DNA of 64,000 nt. It comes from Wurfbainia villosa. Taxonomy: Eukaryota; Streptophyta; Magnoliopsida; Zingiberales; Zingiberaceae. The notes below the pieces were generated by a model. The model saw only the letters and a program-made list of their open reading frames with translations, searched no databases and was not told the DNA's origin. The DNA lies in the NCBI GenBank assembly GCA_025175895.1, contig CM045993.1:59648621-59712620 (forward strand), read 5' to 3'. Shown piece after piece: positions 43,862-56,306 of this stretch. Position 1 is the stretch's first letter; each line of letters starts with the position of its first letter. Both the position numbers and the translations under genes were made by a program.

Positions 43862-46093
43862 TGTTAGTAATATATGAGAGATGTCCTAAGGCAATCGCCT
43901 TATGTATGAACCATTTATATGATAAGTGAAGATTCACTATTTGAGTATACATGTTTTATGTATTTGATTGGATCTTAAACTCATTTACTGAATGTCCACG
44001 ATACGATTCACAGCATGAGAGAATTTGTGATTGGATCACAACTAGTGAGTATCTCTACATGTGTAATTGTGATGTATCAGAATTATCCCTAGTCGATGAA
44101 TTGATGAATTTGGACACCATCAATTCTGTCGAGACTAGCATGAGGTATACTCCTTGGTGTATCCAAGCAGCTGATTCTCACTGGCTGGAGACATAGTGAT
44201 GTCCGGAGTTAATCGTGGATGCTAGTTATGGTAACTAGTTCATTGGAGTGACCAACCATAAGACTTCATATGGTTCTCTGCATATATAGATATGTCAATG
44301 AAGTTCTTACTGTGGCTTAAGTGCGAGGTTCCTTTGACTTGCGGTATTCAAGTCATCTTGATCATGGAGATTTATGCTTTGACATCTTAAGCAAACATCT
44401 CCGAGGAGATGTGGACCAGAGATGATTGGGTATAAGTCGAAGTGATCGAAGGTGTTTGAATAGCCTATAAAGGATTCACCACTCCTTGCGAGGAGATGTA
44501 TACCCATGGCCTCTCGTCGGATTGTTACTAAAGTCTTTGGCCAAAGCATTACATGTTTATAGTATGGTACTCTTCGATACATGTGGAGTAACTAGAATCC
44601 GTAGGACGAGGAAATGATACTTGGGCTAGGTGTGACGTAGTCAGCCTAGTGGGGACTGACACTATAGACCATGTCCTGAACCAAGTGGGTATAAGATGAG
44701 TGAAGGGAATGGGGCACGAATCATTCGAGCTACTGAAGGGTTTCAGAAATAGTTCTGGATCAACCGTTGATCTTTTCGGTTAATTGGGGATCATGATGTA
44801 CTACTAGGTGCCACTCATGATCGTTCTATAATTAATGGTTAATTATAGACGGCCAACATAAACCGAGAACCTATTTGGTCACACGCACAACGAGCGTAAT
44901 CCAAAGGATTTAAAACGAGCTTGAGAATGGGATTCTCAGACCGAGAGAAACTAGGTTTGGTTGGACCAAACATAAAGCGAGCATGAAATCGTTTCAGTCG
45001 CAATGGAAGCGTGGATGGGCCGCGTCTTATGAAGACGTAATGGATGAACCAAAATGGTTTGGTTCTAATCCAATGGATGAGAATAAACCAAAGGGGTTTG
45101 GTTTATTTTAAACGAATGAACCAAAAGTTGGTTCGGTTCGTTTTAACTTAAAATAAACCATCATGGTTTGGTTTATTTTAACTTATCTTAATGGAGCGGG
45201 TTAACGGGCTTTATGGATATGATCCATTAACCATTAAGAGAATTAGTTCTCTATAAAAGAGGGCTTAAGAGATTGTTAAGCCCTAACCTAATCCAAAACC
45301 CTAGCCTCTTGAGTTGCCGCCCACCTCCACCCTTGGAGTATTTCGGCGCCAACCAAAAGGCTGCCGCCGCCCAGCTTGTGTGCTGCCGTCCAAGTCATTG
45401 CCGGCGTCCAAGCTTCAGCCGGTGATCCTCCGGCGACCCTCCGGTGATCTTCCTAGGCTTCGGTGAAAAGGTGAGCACTTGGCTTCCTTTGTTGGCCGGC
45501 GCCTATCTCCTCCACCAAGCTGTCCAGTTTTCTGGACAGCTTCTTCTCCTCTCGTCGGAGCGTCGTTTGGATGACGGTTAGAGCTCCGACAGCGGCTAAC
45601 TTACCAGGGATTTGATCTCCGGTAATCCTCTGAGGTGGAGGACGAAGGATTCGTCAATCGGTTGATGAATACCTCTCCGGAGAAGCGAGTTTTGAGGACT
45701 CGTCTTAGGATCCGAATTTGGATTCGGATCGTGATCATCTCTCGATCACGTCGTCTTCAACACGAGGCTAGTAACCCGTACGAAGACGAAGCTCGTGGCT
45801 TAGCGAAGTCATCCCGAGGAACTTAGCGTGGATACGGATAGAGACGATTCTAGCGAGAATCGTTCCTGTTGATGCCGTTCCCGCTACACGTCATACGAAA
45901 GGTATAACGTAGTTAAATTTCCTTTTATTGCAAATTTAAATTTACGGTTATGTCTACACTTGTTGTAATAAGCATGCGTGTGTTGTGTGTGTTGTAATAA
46001 ATAGGAGTATTTATTATTTTTATTGCTTCCGCTGTGTTCATGTTTACGAAACATGATCAAACACACACACTCCGCGGTGCCGCAAACCCAACA
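43862..46093 (+). repeat. 3' LTR of element A3
   Basis: 2232 bp, after the purine tract AAGTGGGAGTC (43851-43861). TATAAAA at 45252-45258. Ends GCCGCAAACCCAACA. Very similar to 36526-38757. Confidence 0.95.
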
Positions 46094-46098
46094 ATAGG

Positions 46099-47357
46099 TG
46101 CTCTCATGATCGTTCTATAATTAATGGTTAATTATAGACGGCCAACATAAACCGAGAACCTATTTGGTCACACGCACAACGAGCGTAATCCAAAGGATTT
46201 AAAACGTGCTTGAGAATGGGATTCTCAGACCGAGAGAAACTAGGTTTGGTTGGACCAAACATAAAGCGAGCATGAAATCGTTTCAGTCGCAATGGAATCG
46301 TCGATGGGCCGAGTCTTATGAAGACATAATGGATGAACCATAATGGTTTGGTTCTAATCCAATGGAGGAGAATAAACCAAAGGGTTTGGTTTATTTTAAA
46401 CGAATGAACAAAAAGTTGGTTCGGTTCGTTTTAACTTAAAATAAACCATCATGGTTTGGTTTATTTTAACTTATCTTAATGGAGCGGGTTAACGGGCCTA
46501 ATGGTTATGATCCAATAACCATTAAGAGAATTAGTTCTCTATAAAAGAGGGCTTAAGGGATAATTAAGCCCTAATCCAAAACCCTAGCTTGGAGTTGCCG
46601 CCCAACCTTCATTGCCGCCCAACCTCCATTGCCGCTCAGCTTGTTGTGCCGCCGTCCAGCTCCTTGCCGGCGACCAAGCTTCAGCCGGTGATCCTCCGGC
46701 GACCCTCCGGTGATCTCCTATAGGTTTGGCATCAAGGTGAGCCTTTTCTTCCCTTGGTTGGCCGGCGCCTATCTCCTCCACCAAAGCTGTCCAGTTTTCT
46801 GGACATCTTGTTCTCCTCTCGTCGGAGCGTCGTTTGGATGACGGTTAGAGCTCCGACAGCGGCTAACTTACCGGGGATTCGATTTCCGGTAATCCTCTGA
46901 GGTGGAGGACGAAGGATTCGTCAATTGGTTGACGAATACCTCTCCGGAGAAGCGAGTTTTGAGAACTCGTATTAGGATCCGAATTTGGATTCGGATCGTG
47001 ATCATCTCTCGATCACGTCGTCTTCAACACGAGCTAGTAACCCGCACGAAGACGAAGCTCGTGGCTTAGCGAAGTCATCCCGAGGAACTCGGCGTGGATA
47101 CGGATATAGACGATTCTAGCGAGAATCGTTCCGGTTGATGTCATTCCCGCTACACGTCATACGAAAGGTATAACGTAGATAAATTTCCTTTTATTGCAAA
47201 TTTAAATTTACGGTTATGTCTACACTTGTTGTAATATGCATGCGTGTGTTGTGTTTGTTGTAATAAATGTAGATTTATTATTTTTATTGCTTCCGCTGTG
47301 TTCATGTTTACGAAACGTGATCGAACACACACACGCCGCGGTGCCGGAAACCCAACA
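46099..47357 (+). repeat. 3' LTR of element A2, second part
   Basis: Continues 35589-36525 after A3. TATAAAA at 46540-46546; ends GCCGGAAACCCAACA at 47357, a canonical end unlike the altered end of the A2 5' LTR. Confidence 0.93.
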
Positions 47358-47362
47358 ATATT

Positions 47363-48125
47363 GAGCTCAATTCAAATTTTGTTATTCAAAATGTTTTATT
47401 AGTAGAAAATTTTCAATATAATTTACTTAGTGTAAGCCAATTGTGTGATAATAACTATAAGGTCATATTTCTAGAAAATGAATGCGTAATTAATACAAAC
47501 AAAACCTCTAAAACAATTCTTAAAGGGACTAGAAATAACAACATTTACACTATCAACTTAACTAACTCCTCAACTAAGTGTCTTATGACACGGCAAGAGG
47601 AATCGTGGTTGTGGCACCGACGACTCGGTCACTCACACCAAAGACTCATCCACAAGATGAGTCAGAGTGATTTAGTCAGAGGTTTGCCTAACCTCAACAA
47701 CTTGGATAATAAAATATGTAATGCTTGTCAACAAGGTAAACAATCTAGGACATAACATCAACTAACTAGTCAAGAACGAACCAAAAGTGTGCTTGAGCTC
47801 CTACACATGGATCTATTTGATTCACACGGAGCTAAGTCACTTAACGGAAGTAAATTCTGCTTAGTCATAATTGATGACTATTCTAGATTTACTTGGGTTA
47901 GGTTCATCAAACACAAAAATGATACCCTAGATCAATTAATCAATCTATTTAAGTTAATAGAAAATCAACAAAGCATTAAAATCAAAAGACTTAGGACTGA
48001 TCATGGTGGTGAATTCGAAAACCATAGGTGTATAGAATTCTATAACCTAAATGGATACCACCACGAGTTCTCTTGCCCTAGAACTCCACAACAAAATGGC
48101 CTAGTAGAACGCAAAAATAGAACCC
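47363..48125 (+). pseudogene. pol: Protease end and integrase core, element F
   Basis: Resumes F pol in frame after A2. The protease C-terminus and linker (NLLSVSQLCD) lead to the integrase zinc region (WLWHRRLGHSHQRL...CNACQQGKQ), then the core with Asp 47810-47812 (LHMDLFD), Asp 47999-48001 (RTDHGGEF) and Glu 48107-48109 (LVERKN), all kept. One TAA at 47753-47755. Cut at 48125 by element E; resumes at 62781 (TLQEAARTML). Confidence 0.9.
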
Positions 48126-49186
48126 TGTTGGTGCAGGGGCACCTAAGTCAAACCTGTATTTTGATTATGACAAAAGACGCAAAGTCAAGGATATATCATT
48201 ATCTCACGAGCTGAATCAAGTGTGCAGAAAAGTGTTAAAGCTGGAGCTGAAGGCTAGCGACACCCGGAGGAAGTCACGGTGGTCGGGCGACACTTGAGTG
48301 ACTTCGGAGGGAGCCGAAGGAATCGAGTGAAAGGCCGGAAGCAAAAGCAACACGTAAGTATCGAGGTAAGTTCGTGTGTGCGAGCGTAAGTGAGGTCGTA
48401 TCCTCTTTACAGGGATGATCTTAAGCGTAGATCTGACCAAAGACATCCTATAGATGGTCTAGGTCGAGATCGGACGGTCGACGACCGTCAAAATTATGTT
48501 TTTGTTGAGCTAACTTTGACTTGCAGCAAGCATCAGTCGACTGCCAGCTTGGAGGACTCGATCGCCAATCGTCGATCGATCGATTCGGACTGATCGATGC
48601 ATGCTACCATCGATCAATCTATCACCATTTTTCAAGGAGGTTTTGTGCCCAATTCCTATTGGTTGAAGACCCATTCAATGAGGGGCTTAAAGGCTATAAA
48701 AGGAGGGCTTGTCCTAGGGTTTTTCATCAATTAAAAAGCTTCCAAGTGCTTCCGATATGCTACGAGTCTCCGACATCCCTACGACGAAGCGCTGCCGAGA
48801 CGACGACTCAAGCTCCAAGATTCAAGTCTTCAAAAGTCGTCGGTATAATCTTTAATTTGTATAAGTTGTTCTTATTTCGAGCTTTAAATCATATCAAGGA
48901 GAGGGGGAGTGTCCCTCTACCTTGAGTCTTTCTTGAGTTTTTGTATTCGTTTAACTCCTATCTCCAACGAGAAGGAGTTCGTTTAGTGTTTTGCCCTCCG
49001 TGCGTGGTCAAGGACCACTAGGGCCTTGGAGTAGTAGCCTTCGGCTACGAACCAAGTAAAAAACCCATTGTCTCTTCTATTTTAGATTTATCTTCCGCTG
49101 TGTCTACTCGTGATTTACCGAACGAATTCAAAGAAAAGTTTCTATCGCTATTCACCCCCCCTCTAGCGATCCGCTTCGATCCAACA
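48126..49186 (+). repeat. 5' LTR of element E
   Basis: 1061 bp, TGTTGGTGCAGGGGC ... CTTCGATCCAACA. TATAAAA at 48695-48701; one CAGTCGACTG palindrome near 48534. Pairs with 52315-52570 plus 61932-62775. Confidence 0.94.
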
Positions 49187-49188
49187 AT

Positions 49189-49200
49189 TGGTATCAGAGC
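49189..49200 (+). other. Primer binding site of element E (tRNA-iMet)
   Basis: TGGTATCAGAGC two bases after the LTR end; intact, in contrast to F. Confidence 0.93.
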
Positions 49201-49674
49201 CGGGGGCGCTCAGATTCGGTGCAACCACCGGTCGAGCATTGTTTTGTTTTCGTATTTATCGTTTTAAGATTTCTCCCACACTACTAATCCAAGACCAAGT
49301 CTTGGTACATAGTTTTTGGTTGTGTTTTTGCAAGTATTAATCGCCTTCGGAGTACCTCACGATCAAACGAGCATAACTTTTGCTACAAGTGGACTCACGA
49401 AACGATCTACCCACCAAATCGAAGCTCTCTGAGAGATCTACACTTCTTACGGGGGTTTACCCCGTAACAAGTTGTTTTTATCCCCAAAAATCGACGTTTA
49501 GTACCCTTTCGGGGACATCGAAGGTTGTGAGTACTTACTTTTTGTTTAGTTTCTTATCTCTTTGTTTAACTTTCTATTTCTCGTTTGTTTCCTTTTATTT
49601 TCCGCACCACTAATCCAAGACTCGAATCTTGGCAAGTTTTTTTTGTTTTTTTTTGTGTGTGCAAGTTTTTCTTT

Positions 49675-51207
49675 ATGTCCCACATTGAGGGGTACAGCAC
49701 CACCCGACCTCCGTTCTTTAGCAGAGATGATTTCCGTTACTGGAAAGGTCGGATGGAGTGTTTTCTAAAAACACAAGTCGAGTCTTGGATAATCATCCAA
49801 ACCGGCTTTGCTCTACCCACCAATGATCAAGGCGAGCCCTTGGATTTCAACAAGTGGACCAATTCAACCAAGAGGCAAATCAAAGCCGATGCAAGAGCAA
49901 CCCAAATATTGCAATGTGGTTTGTCTAAGGAAGAGCTCAACCGCATCGGACCCTTTATCAGCGCAAAAGATCTGTGGACAAAACTCATAGAACTACACGA
50001 AGGGACTAACGACGTGAAGGTAAGTAAGCATGATTTGCTACTTAATAAATTGTATAACCTAAAAATGTAGGAATGTGAGACGGCAACGCAACTACGCGCC
50101 CGCGTCCAGGACATTGTCAACGGCTTGCACACCATCGGACACAAGGTCGAAAACCGTGACCTCCTAAGGTATGTTCTTAACTCATTTCCTAGGACTACCT
50201 TGTGGGCATCCATGGTTGATGCCTACAAGGTTTCTAATGACCTTTCAAAGCTTAGGTTAGACGAGTTATTTTCCGAGTTTGAACTTCACGAGTAAACTAA
50301 TATGGTTCGGGCCGAGAGAGGTATTGCTCTACTTGCAGGACAAAGAAGCAAGACACCCACCAAGCAAGAAGATGGACTCGAACCCGAAGACGAATCAGAG
50401 TCCGAATCCGAAAAGGTGGAAGCAATAGTGAACGTAGTGCGGAAGATCGTTCGGAGGGAAAGGAGGCTACTAAAAAACAAAAAGAGGGCACAATTCAAAT
50501 CAAGTCAAAAGAAGGCGTTTCATGCAACATGGGACAATGAAGAAGGTGTCGGCATAGCATGCATGGCAAGACCCGAAGAGTCCGAGTCCGAATCTGAATC
50601 AAACTACAACACCGACTCCGAACTCGAGGACTACTTCGAGAAGCAACTCAAAGCCGGACCGAAAGATAAAATCAAGGTTAGCCGCTCACTAATTCATACG
50701 CTTTACAATACAATTAAATTGCTAACTAGGAAATTAGCTAAATCCAAGTCTAGGGTCGAGTCCTTGGTTGAGGAGGTTGAAACCCTCAAACAAGAGACAC
50801 CCCTAAACTCTTCGACTAGTCGAGTTCAAGAGGAGGACTCAACTCGAGTTGAAAAACTCGAAGAAGAGAACTCTCTCTTGAAAGGGCAAGTCCAAGAGCT
50901 CGAAGCTCGGTTGAACAAGTTCTCAACGGGGTCCAAGAATCTTAACCGACTTCTTGGAACTCAGAGAGCCGTGTACAACAGAGTCGGACTCGGATATAGC
51001 TCAAAGACTACGAATATATCTTACATGTCTATCGTAAACCGTAGTCATCATCGAGTCCAAGTGTGGGTCCCGAAAACTTTATTAAACTCACATATAAGGA
51101 CCAATAGGTTTTGGATTCCCAAAGATCAATTTCATTACTTGACCAGACCATATCGGTTCAATGATCCAGGGGGAGCTAATACCAAAATAGTATATCCGAT
51201 AACCTAA
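49675..51207 (+). pseudogene. gag: gag of element E, zinc knuckle missing
   Basis: Starts at ATG 49675 (MSHIEGYSTTRPPF), homologous to F gag throughout. Stops at 50068-50070 (TAG) and 50293-50295 (TAA). After the second stop, 301 codons are open from 50302 to the end. The CCHC knuckle that F has at 26728-26769 is absent: the matching place (about 50460-50530) passes from RRERRLLKNKKRAQ straight to FHATWDNEEG. The acidic region, coiled coil (about 50690-50930) and closing motifs TQRAVYNRVGLGY and WVPKTLL remain. Loss of the knuckle suggests RNA packaging in trans or by the basic Lys/Arg segment left behind. Confidence 0.88.
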
Positions 51208-52314
51208 ACCTCTTATTTCTTTTAGAATGGTTAGATAGGACTATAACTCGTCAATGCTTGATAACATAGTACCAGGACGCGGCGAGATGATAGTACGCTA
51301 GGAAAGCGGAGTCTTGTGTATTCGGGCTAGATAAGGCGTATCTAGTTCGGTTCACTCGACCGAGTGGAACTAGCTGAAGCTACCTCGCCGTATCCTAGAC
51401 TAGTTAGACCAGGAAGTGGTCTTAGGTGAGTCAAGTTACTACTTTCTCGAATTGGCTTTGTCTAAGGAAGTAGTCGTTTTCCGATCAAAGAAGGCCCTGT
51501 ACCTCGCCACGACACGAAGCCAAGATCTTGAAAAGGTGACTTGATGAGCTTAGGATCAAATCCGAATCTAACGCAAGGTTGACAAGTTTCAAATCATTAA
51601 AACTTAATCAAGATAAAATTGGAATCATCTCACACAACATATAAGGTGACCAATTCTAAGACACTTAGAATGGGTGAGATGCATAAGGAATAATTTCAAT
51701 TTACATAATCTTTTCAAAAATGCTATCTATTTTTCAAACTATTGAGCGTAAACATTTATTTTCGGACAAAACTCTAAATATACAACCTTCTAGGTCAATG
51801 TTTAGCGCCCCCTAACTCTTCTGTACCTTATATATTTGATTAAGGGGGAGAGCAAACTAACTCTAAGGGTTTTATATATTTTCAAAAGTTATTAGCGTAT
51901 AAGTATTGTGGAACTCAAAGCTAATTTTATAAGTATTTTAAAAATCAAACTTAGTTTCCAAAAACTTTCATTGTTGGTGCAGAGGGTTATACCTCGAACC
52001 AAATTAAATCAAGACACATGCTTGGACTCATGTTAGATAATCTTTATGCATGCTACCTTTTCTATTAAAAAACCCCTACTTTTTATATAAAACCCCACAC
52101 TTTTTTTGATTCATGGCAAAAGGGGGAGAAGAGCATAAGTTAAGGGGGAGAACAAAATTTAAATTTTTGAAAATTAAAACTTTTGTTTTAAAACTCACTG
52201 AAGGTTAAGAGGGAGTTCACTAAAAATGAGCGTAACATTTATCTTACTCATTTTCTGCTTTATATTTTCCCTTAACTTTGCGTAAATTTGCCATAGGATC
52301 AAAAATGGAGAGAT
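51208..52314 (+). other. Non-coding region of element E with conserved block and purine tracts
   Basis: 51222-51560 is closely similar to the gag-protease spacer of F (from 27565), including hairpin AGACCA...TGGTCT and a perfect CACTCG-AC-CGAGTG. The rest is AT-rich without coding. Purine tracts AAGGGGGAGAG (about 51842), AAAAGGGGGAGAAG (about 52128), AAGGGGGAGAAC (about 52142) and AAAAATGGAGAGAT (52301-52314, next to the LTR) mark the 3' end. Confidence 0.75.
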
Positions 52315-52570
52315 TGTTGGTGCAGGGGCACCTAAGTCGAACCTGTATTTTGATTATGACAAAAGACGCAAAGTCAAGGATATATCATTATCTCACGAGC
52401 TAAATCAAGTGTGCAGAAAAGTGCTAAAGCTGGAGCTGAAGGCTAGCGACACCCGGAGGAAGCCACGATGGTCGGGCGACACTCGAGTGACTTCGGAGGG
52501 AGCCGAAGGAATCGAGTGGAAGGCCGGAAGCAAAAGCAACACGTAAGTATCAAGGTAAGTTCGTGTGTGC
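52315..52570 (+). repeat. 3' LTR of element E, first part
   Basis: Starts TGTTGGTGCAGGGGC; cut by A4 after TGTGC (52566-52570). Continues at 61932. Confidence 0.93.
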
Positions 52571-54747
52571 TGTTGGGTTTCCGGCACCGCGGCGTGTGTG
52601 TGTTCGATCATGTTTCGTAAACATGAGCACAGCGGAAGCAATTAAAAATAATAAATCTATATTTATTACAACACACACAACACACGCATGCTATTACAAC
52701 AAGTGTAGACATAACCGTAAATTAAAATTTGCAATAAAAGGAAATTAAACTACGTTATACCTTCCGTATGACGTGTAGCGGGAACGGCATCAACCGGAAC
52801 GATCCTCGTAAGAATCGTCTCTATCCGTATCCACGCCGAGCTCCTTGGGATGACTTCGCTAAGACACGAGCTTCGTCTTCGTACGGGTTACTAGCCTCGT
52901 GTTGAAGACGACGTGATCGAGAGATGATCACGATCCGAATCCAAATTCGGATCCAAAACGAGTTCTCAAAACTCGCTTCTCCGGAGAGGTATTCGTCAAC
53001 CGTTTGATGAATCCTTCGTCCTCCACCTCAGAGGATTATCGGAGATCAAATCCCCGGTAAGTTAGCCGCTGTCGGAGCACTAACCGTCGTCCAAACGATG
53101 CTCCGATGAGAGGAGGAGAAGCTGTCCAGAAAACTGGACAGCTTGGTGGAGGAGTAGGCGCCGGCCAAAACAAGGAGAGAAAAGGCTCACCTTGATGCCG
53201 AACCTATAGGAGATCACTGGAGGGTCGCCGGAGGTTCACCGGCTTGGCTTGACAAGGAGTCGACGGCGCCACCATAGTTGGTGGCAACAATGTGTTGGGC
53301 GGCAACAACATGTTGGGCGGCTAGGGTTTGGATGATTAGTTAGGGTTTAACAATCCCTTAAGCCCACTTTTATAGAGAACTAATTCTCTTAATGGTTAAT
53401 GGATCATATCCATAAAGCCCGTTAACCCGCTCCATTAAGATAAGTTAAAATAAACCAAACCATGATAGTTTATTTTAAGTTAAAACGAACTGAACCAACC
53501 TTTGGTTCATTCGTTTAATATAAACCAAACCCTTTGGTTTATTCTCATCCATTGGATTAGAACCAAACCATTTTGGTCCATCCATTATGTCTTCATAAGA
53601 CACTGCCCATCCACGCTTCCATTGCGACTGAAACAATTTCATGCTCGCTTTATGTTTGGTCCAACCAAACATAGTTTCTCTCGGCCTCGAGAATCCCATT
53701 CTCAAGCTCGCTTTAAATCCTTTGGATTACACTGCAGCGCGTGTGACCAAATAGGTTCTCGGTTTATGTTGGTCGCTTATAATTAACCATTAATTATAGA
53801 ACGATCATGAGTGGCACCTAGTAGTACATCATGATCCCCAATTAACCGAAAAGATCAACGCAGTTGATCCAGAACTATTTAAAACCCTTCAAGCTCTCGA
53901 ATGAATCGTGCCCCATTCCCTTCACTCATCTTATACCCACTTGGTTCAGACATGGTCTATTGTGTCATCCCCACTAGGTCGACTACGCCACACCTAGCCC
54001 AAGTATCATTTCCTCGTCCCACTGATTCTAGTTACTCCACATGTATCAAGAGTACTTTACTCTAAACATGTAATGCTTTGGCCAAAGACTTTAGTAACAA
54101 TCCGACGAGAGGCCATGGGTATACATCTCCTCGCAAGGAGTGGTGAACTTTATAGGCTATTCAAACACCTTCGATCACTGACTTATACCCAATCATCCGG
54201 GTCCACATCTCCTGGAGATGTTTGCTTAAGATGTCAAAGCATAAGTCTCCATGATCAAGATGACTTGAATACCGCAAGTCAAAGGAACATCGCACTTAAG
54301 CCACAGTAAGAACTTCATTGACATATCTATATATGCAGAGAACCATATGAAGTCTTACGGCTGGTCACTCCAATGAACTAGTTACCATAACTAGCATCCA
54401 TGATTAACTCCGGACATCACTATGTCTCCAAACAAAGGAGAATCACCGCTTGGATACACCAAGGAGTATACTGCTAGTCTCGTAATTGATGGTGTCCAAA
54501 TCCATCAATTCATCGACTAGGGATAATTCCGATACATCACAATTACACATGTAGAGATACTCACTAGTTGTGATCCAATCACAAATTCTCTTATGCTGTG
54601 AATCGTATCGTGGACATTCAGTAAATGAGTTTAAGATCCAATCAAATACATAAAACATGTATACTCAAATAGTGAATCTTCATTTATCATATAAATGGTT
54701 CATACATAAGGCGATTGCCTTAGGACATCTCTCATATATTACTAACA
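52571..54747 (-). repeat. 3' LTR of element A4
   Basis: 2177 bp, read on the minus strand as TGTTAGTAAT ... GCCGGAAACCCAACA. TATAAAA at 53374-53368. Preceded by AAGTGGGAGTC (54758-54748). Confidence 0.94.
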
Positions 54748-54799
54748 GACTCCCACTTGGCCTAATGCCAATCGCTACGGTATCCAATACCATAAGCTC

Positions 54800-56306
54800 T
54801 AACATGACCCTCAAACTTACTTTGAGGTAATGCTTAAGTCAAAGGATCCGCTAAGTTCCTTTCAGTGGGAATTTTCTCGATTTGTATTTCGTTCCTACTT
54901 ATGATCTCTCTGATAAGATGATAGCGGCGAAGCACATGTTTGGATCATTGATGAGACCACATCAAGTTCATAGATGAACTTATTGATCCAAACCGCTTCG
55001 CTCCAAAGTCGCAACGATTCTCGCCTTAGTGGCGAATCCGCTATAGTGTCAAGCTTGGAACCTTTCCAACTTATTGCGCCTCCATTCTAGGTGAATACAT
55101 TCCCAGACTAAGACATGGAATCATCCTTGTCTGTCTGGAGCTGGCATCCGTATACCCACGTATCACCATGTACCCTTCTCCATATATTAGGAACACATCC
55201 TTAGTTCTTCTCAAGTACTTAAGGATCGTCTTACCCAATGATCCATTCTGATCGGGACCGGTATCCGCCGTGACACTCAAAGCATACGATACATCGGGCC
55301 TCGTACATAACATAGCATACATGATAGATCCTATCATGCGGATGCATAGGGAATCTTACTCATGCAAATCCTCTCGCCTTCGTATGGCGACACATAGACT
55401 TTGAAAGGTGTACCCCATACCGATGGGTAAGAAACCTTTCTTGGATTCCGACATGCTAAACCTCTTTAGCACTCGGCCTATATATATGTAGACCGCGAAA
55501 AGACCAAGCAACCGCTTCGATCTATCTCTATAGATCTTAATCCCAAGGATGTAGGTTGCTTCTCCCGTGTCTTTATGGAGAATGTCTTGGATAACCAAAC
55601 CTTAATCGATCAGAAGATTGACACATCGCTTCCTATAAGTAATATGTCATCGACATACAATACTAGGAACACGATCGCACTCTACTAACCTTCTTGTACA
55701 CACAAGGTTCGCTCGATTTTGTGAGAAATCAAACTTTTGATTGTCTCATCAAAACGGATATTCCACTTCCGGATGCTTGCTTCAATCCATAAATGGACCG
55801 GCCGCAATTTGCATACCTTGGTTTTATCAACCGATGTGAAACCCTCAGGCTGTATCATATACACGTCCTCGAGCAGGTTTCCATTAAGGAAAGCTGTTTT
55901 CACATCCATCTGCCATATCTCATAATCATAATGAGCCGCTATGGCCAGGAGCATCCGAATGGATTTAAGCATAGCTACAGGCAAATAGGTTTCGTCATAA
56001 TCAACACCTTGTTTTTGACGATATCCTTTCGCCACCAATCTAGCCTTATAGGTAATCACATTACCATCCATGTCGGTTTTCTTCTTGAAAACCCACTTGC
56101 ACCCTATAGGCTTTATGCCTTCAGTGGGTCAACCAAGTTCCAAACTTGGTTTTCATACATGGAATCCATTTCCGACTTCATGGCACCAAGCCACTTATCC
56201 TTCAACTTGTCGCCACTTCTTCATAACTGTAGGCTCTCATCATCAATGAGTAACACGCTGCTCGATTCGCTTTACGAAATCCATATCTCTCGTGAATATT
56301 GCGGTT
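54800..56306 (-). pseudogene. pol: Integrase end, reverse transcriptase and deleted RNase H, element A4
   Basis: Minus strand, broken into at least three frames. The reverse transcriptase part 56071-55685 (MDGNVITYKARLVAKGYRQKQGVDYDETY...DVKTAFLNG) is open; YVDDILLIG is readable near 55665-55635. Frameshifts near 55680, 55600 and 55350. RNase H has the one-base deletion at YTDAS and the 74-bp deletion at junction 54956|54955, identical to A2 and A3. Confidence 0.88.

Larger units (their letters stand above)
36526..46093 (+). mobile_element. Copia element A3 inserted in the 3' LTR of A2
   Basis: 9568 bp with both LTRs 2232 bp long. The target duplication is CTAGG (36521-36525) and ATAGG (46094-46098), differing at one base. 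Removing it rejoins the A2 LTR (ACTAGGTG|CCACTCATGATCG in other copies; a few bases differ at the join). Same family as its host, so this is self-nesting and not a tandem duplication. Equal LTR length suggests a young insertion, although gag is heavily damaged. Confidence 0.94.
28244..47357 (+). mobile_element. Copia element A2 inserted in F protease, hosts A3
   Basis: Bounded by a perfect duplication ATATT (28239-28243 and 47358-47362). It has a 5' LTR at 28244-30436, a leader with hairpin array, gag, protease, integrase, reverse transcriptase, a damaged RNase H and a purine tract AAGTGGGAGTC. Its 3' LTR is split by A3 into 35589-36525 and 46099-47357. Without A3 the element is about 9.5 kb. 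It belongs to the same family as A1, A3 and A4. Confidence 0.95.

Noticed and set aside
28244..46093. A2 and A3 as a segmental tandem duplication
   Set aside because: Each has its own target duplication, and A3 sits inside the A2 3' LTR, whose remainder reappears at 46099; this is independent transposition.
53502..53786. Possible small gene in the A4 3' LTR
   Set aside because: LTR sequence also present in all sister LTRs, with differing open frames; no start context or domain.
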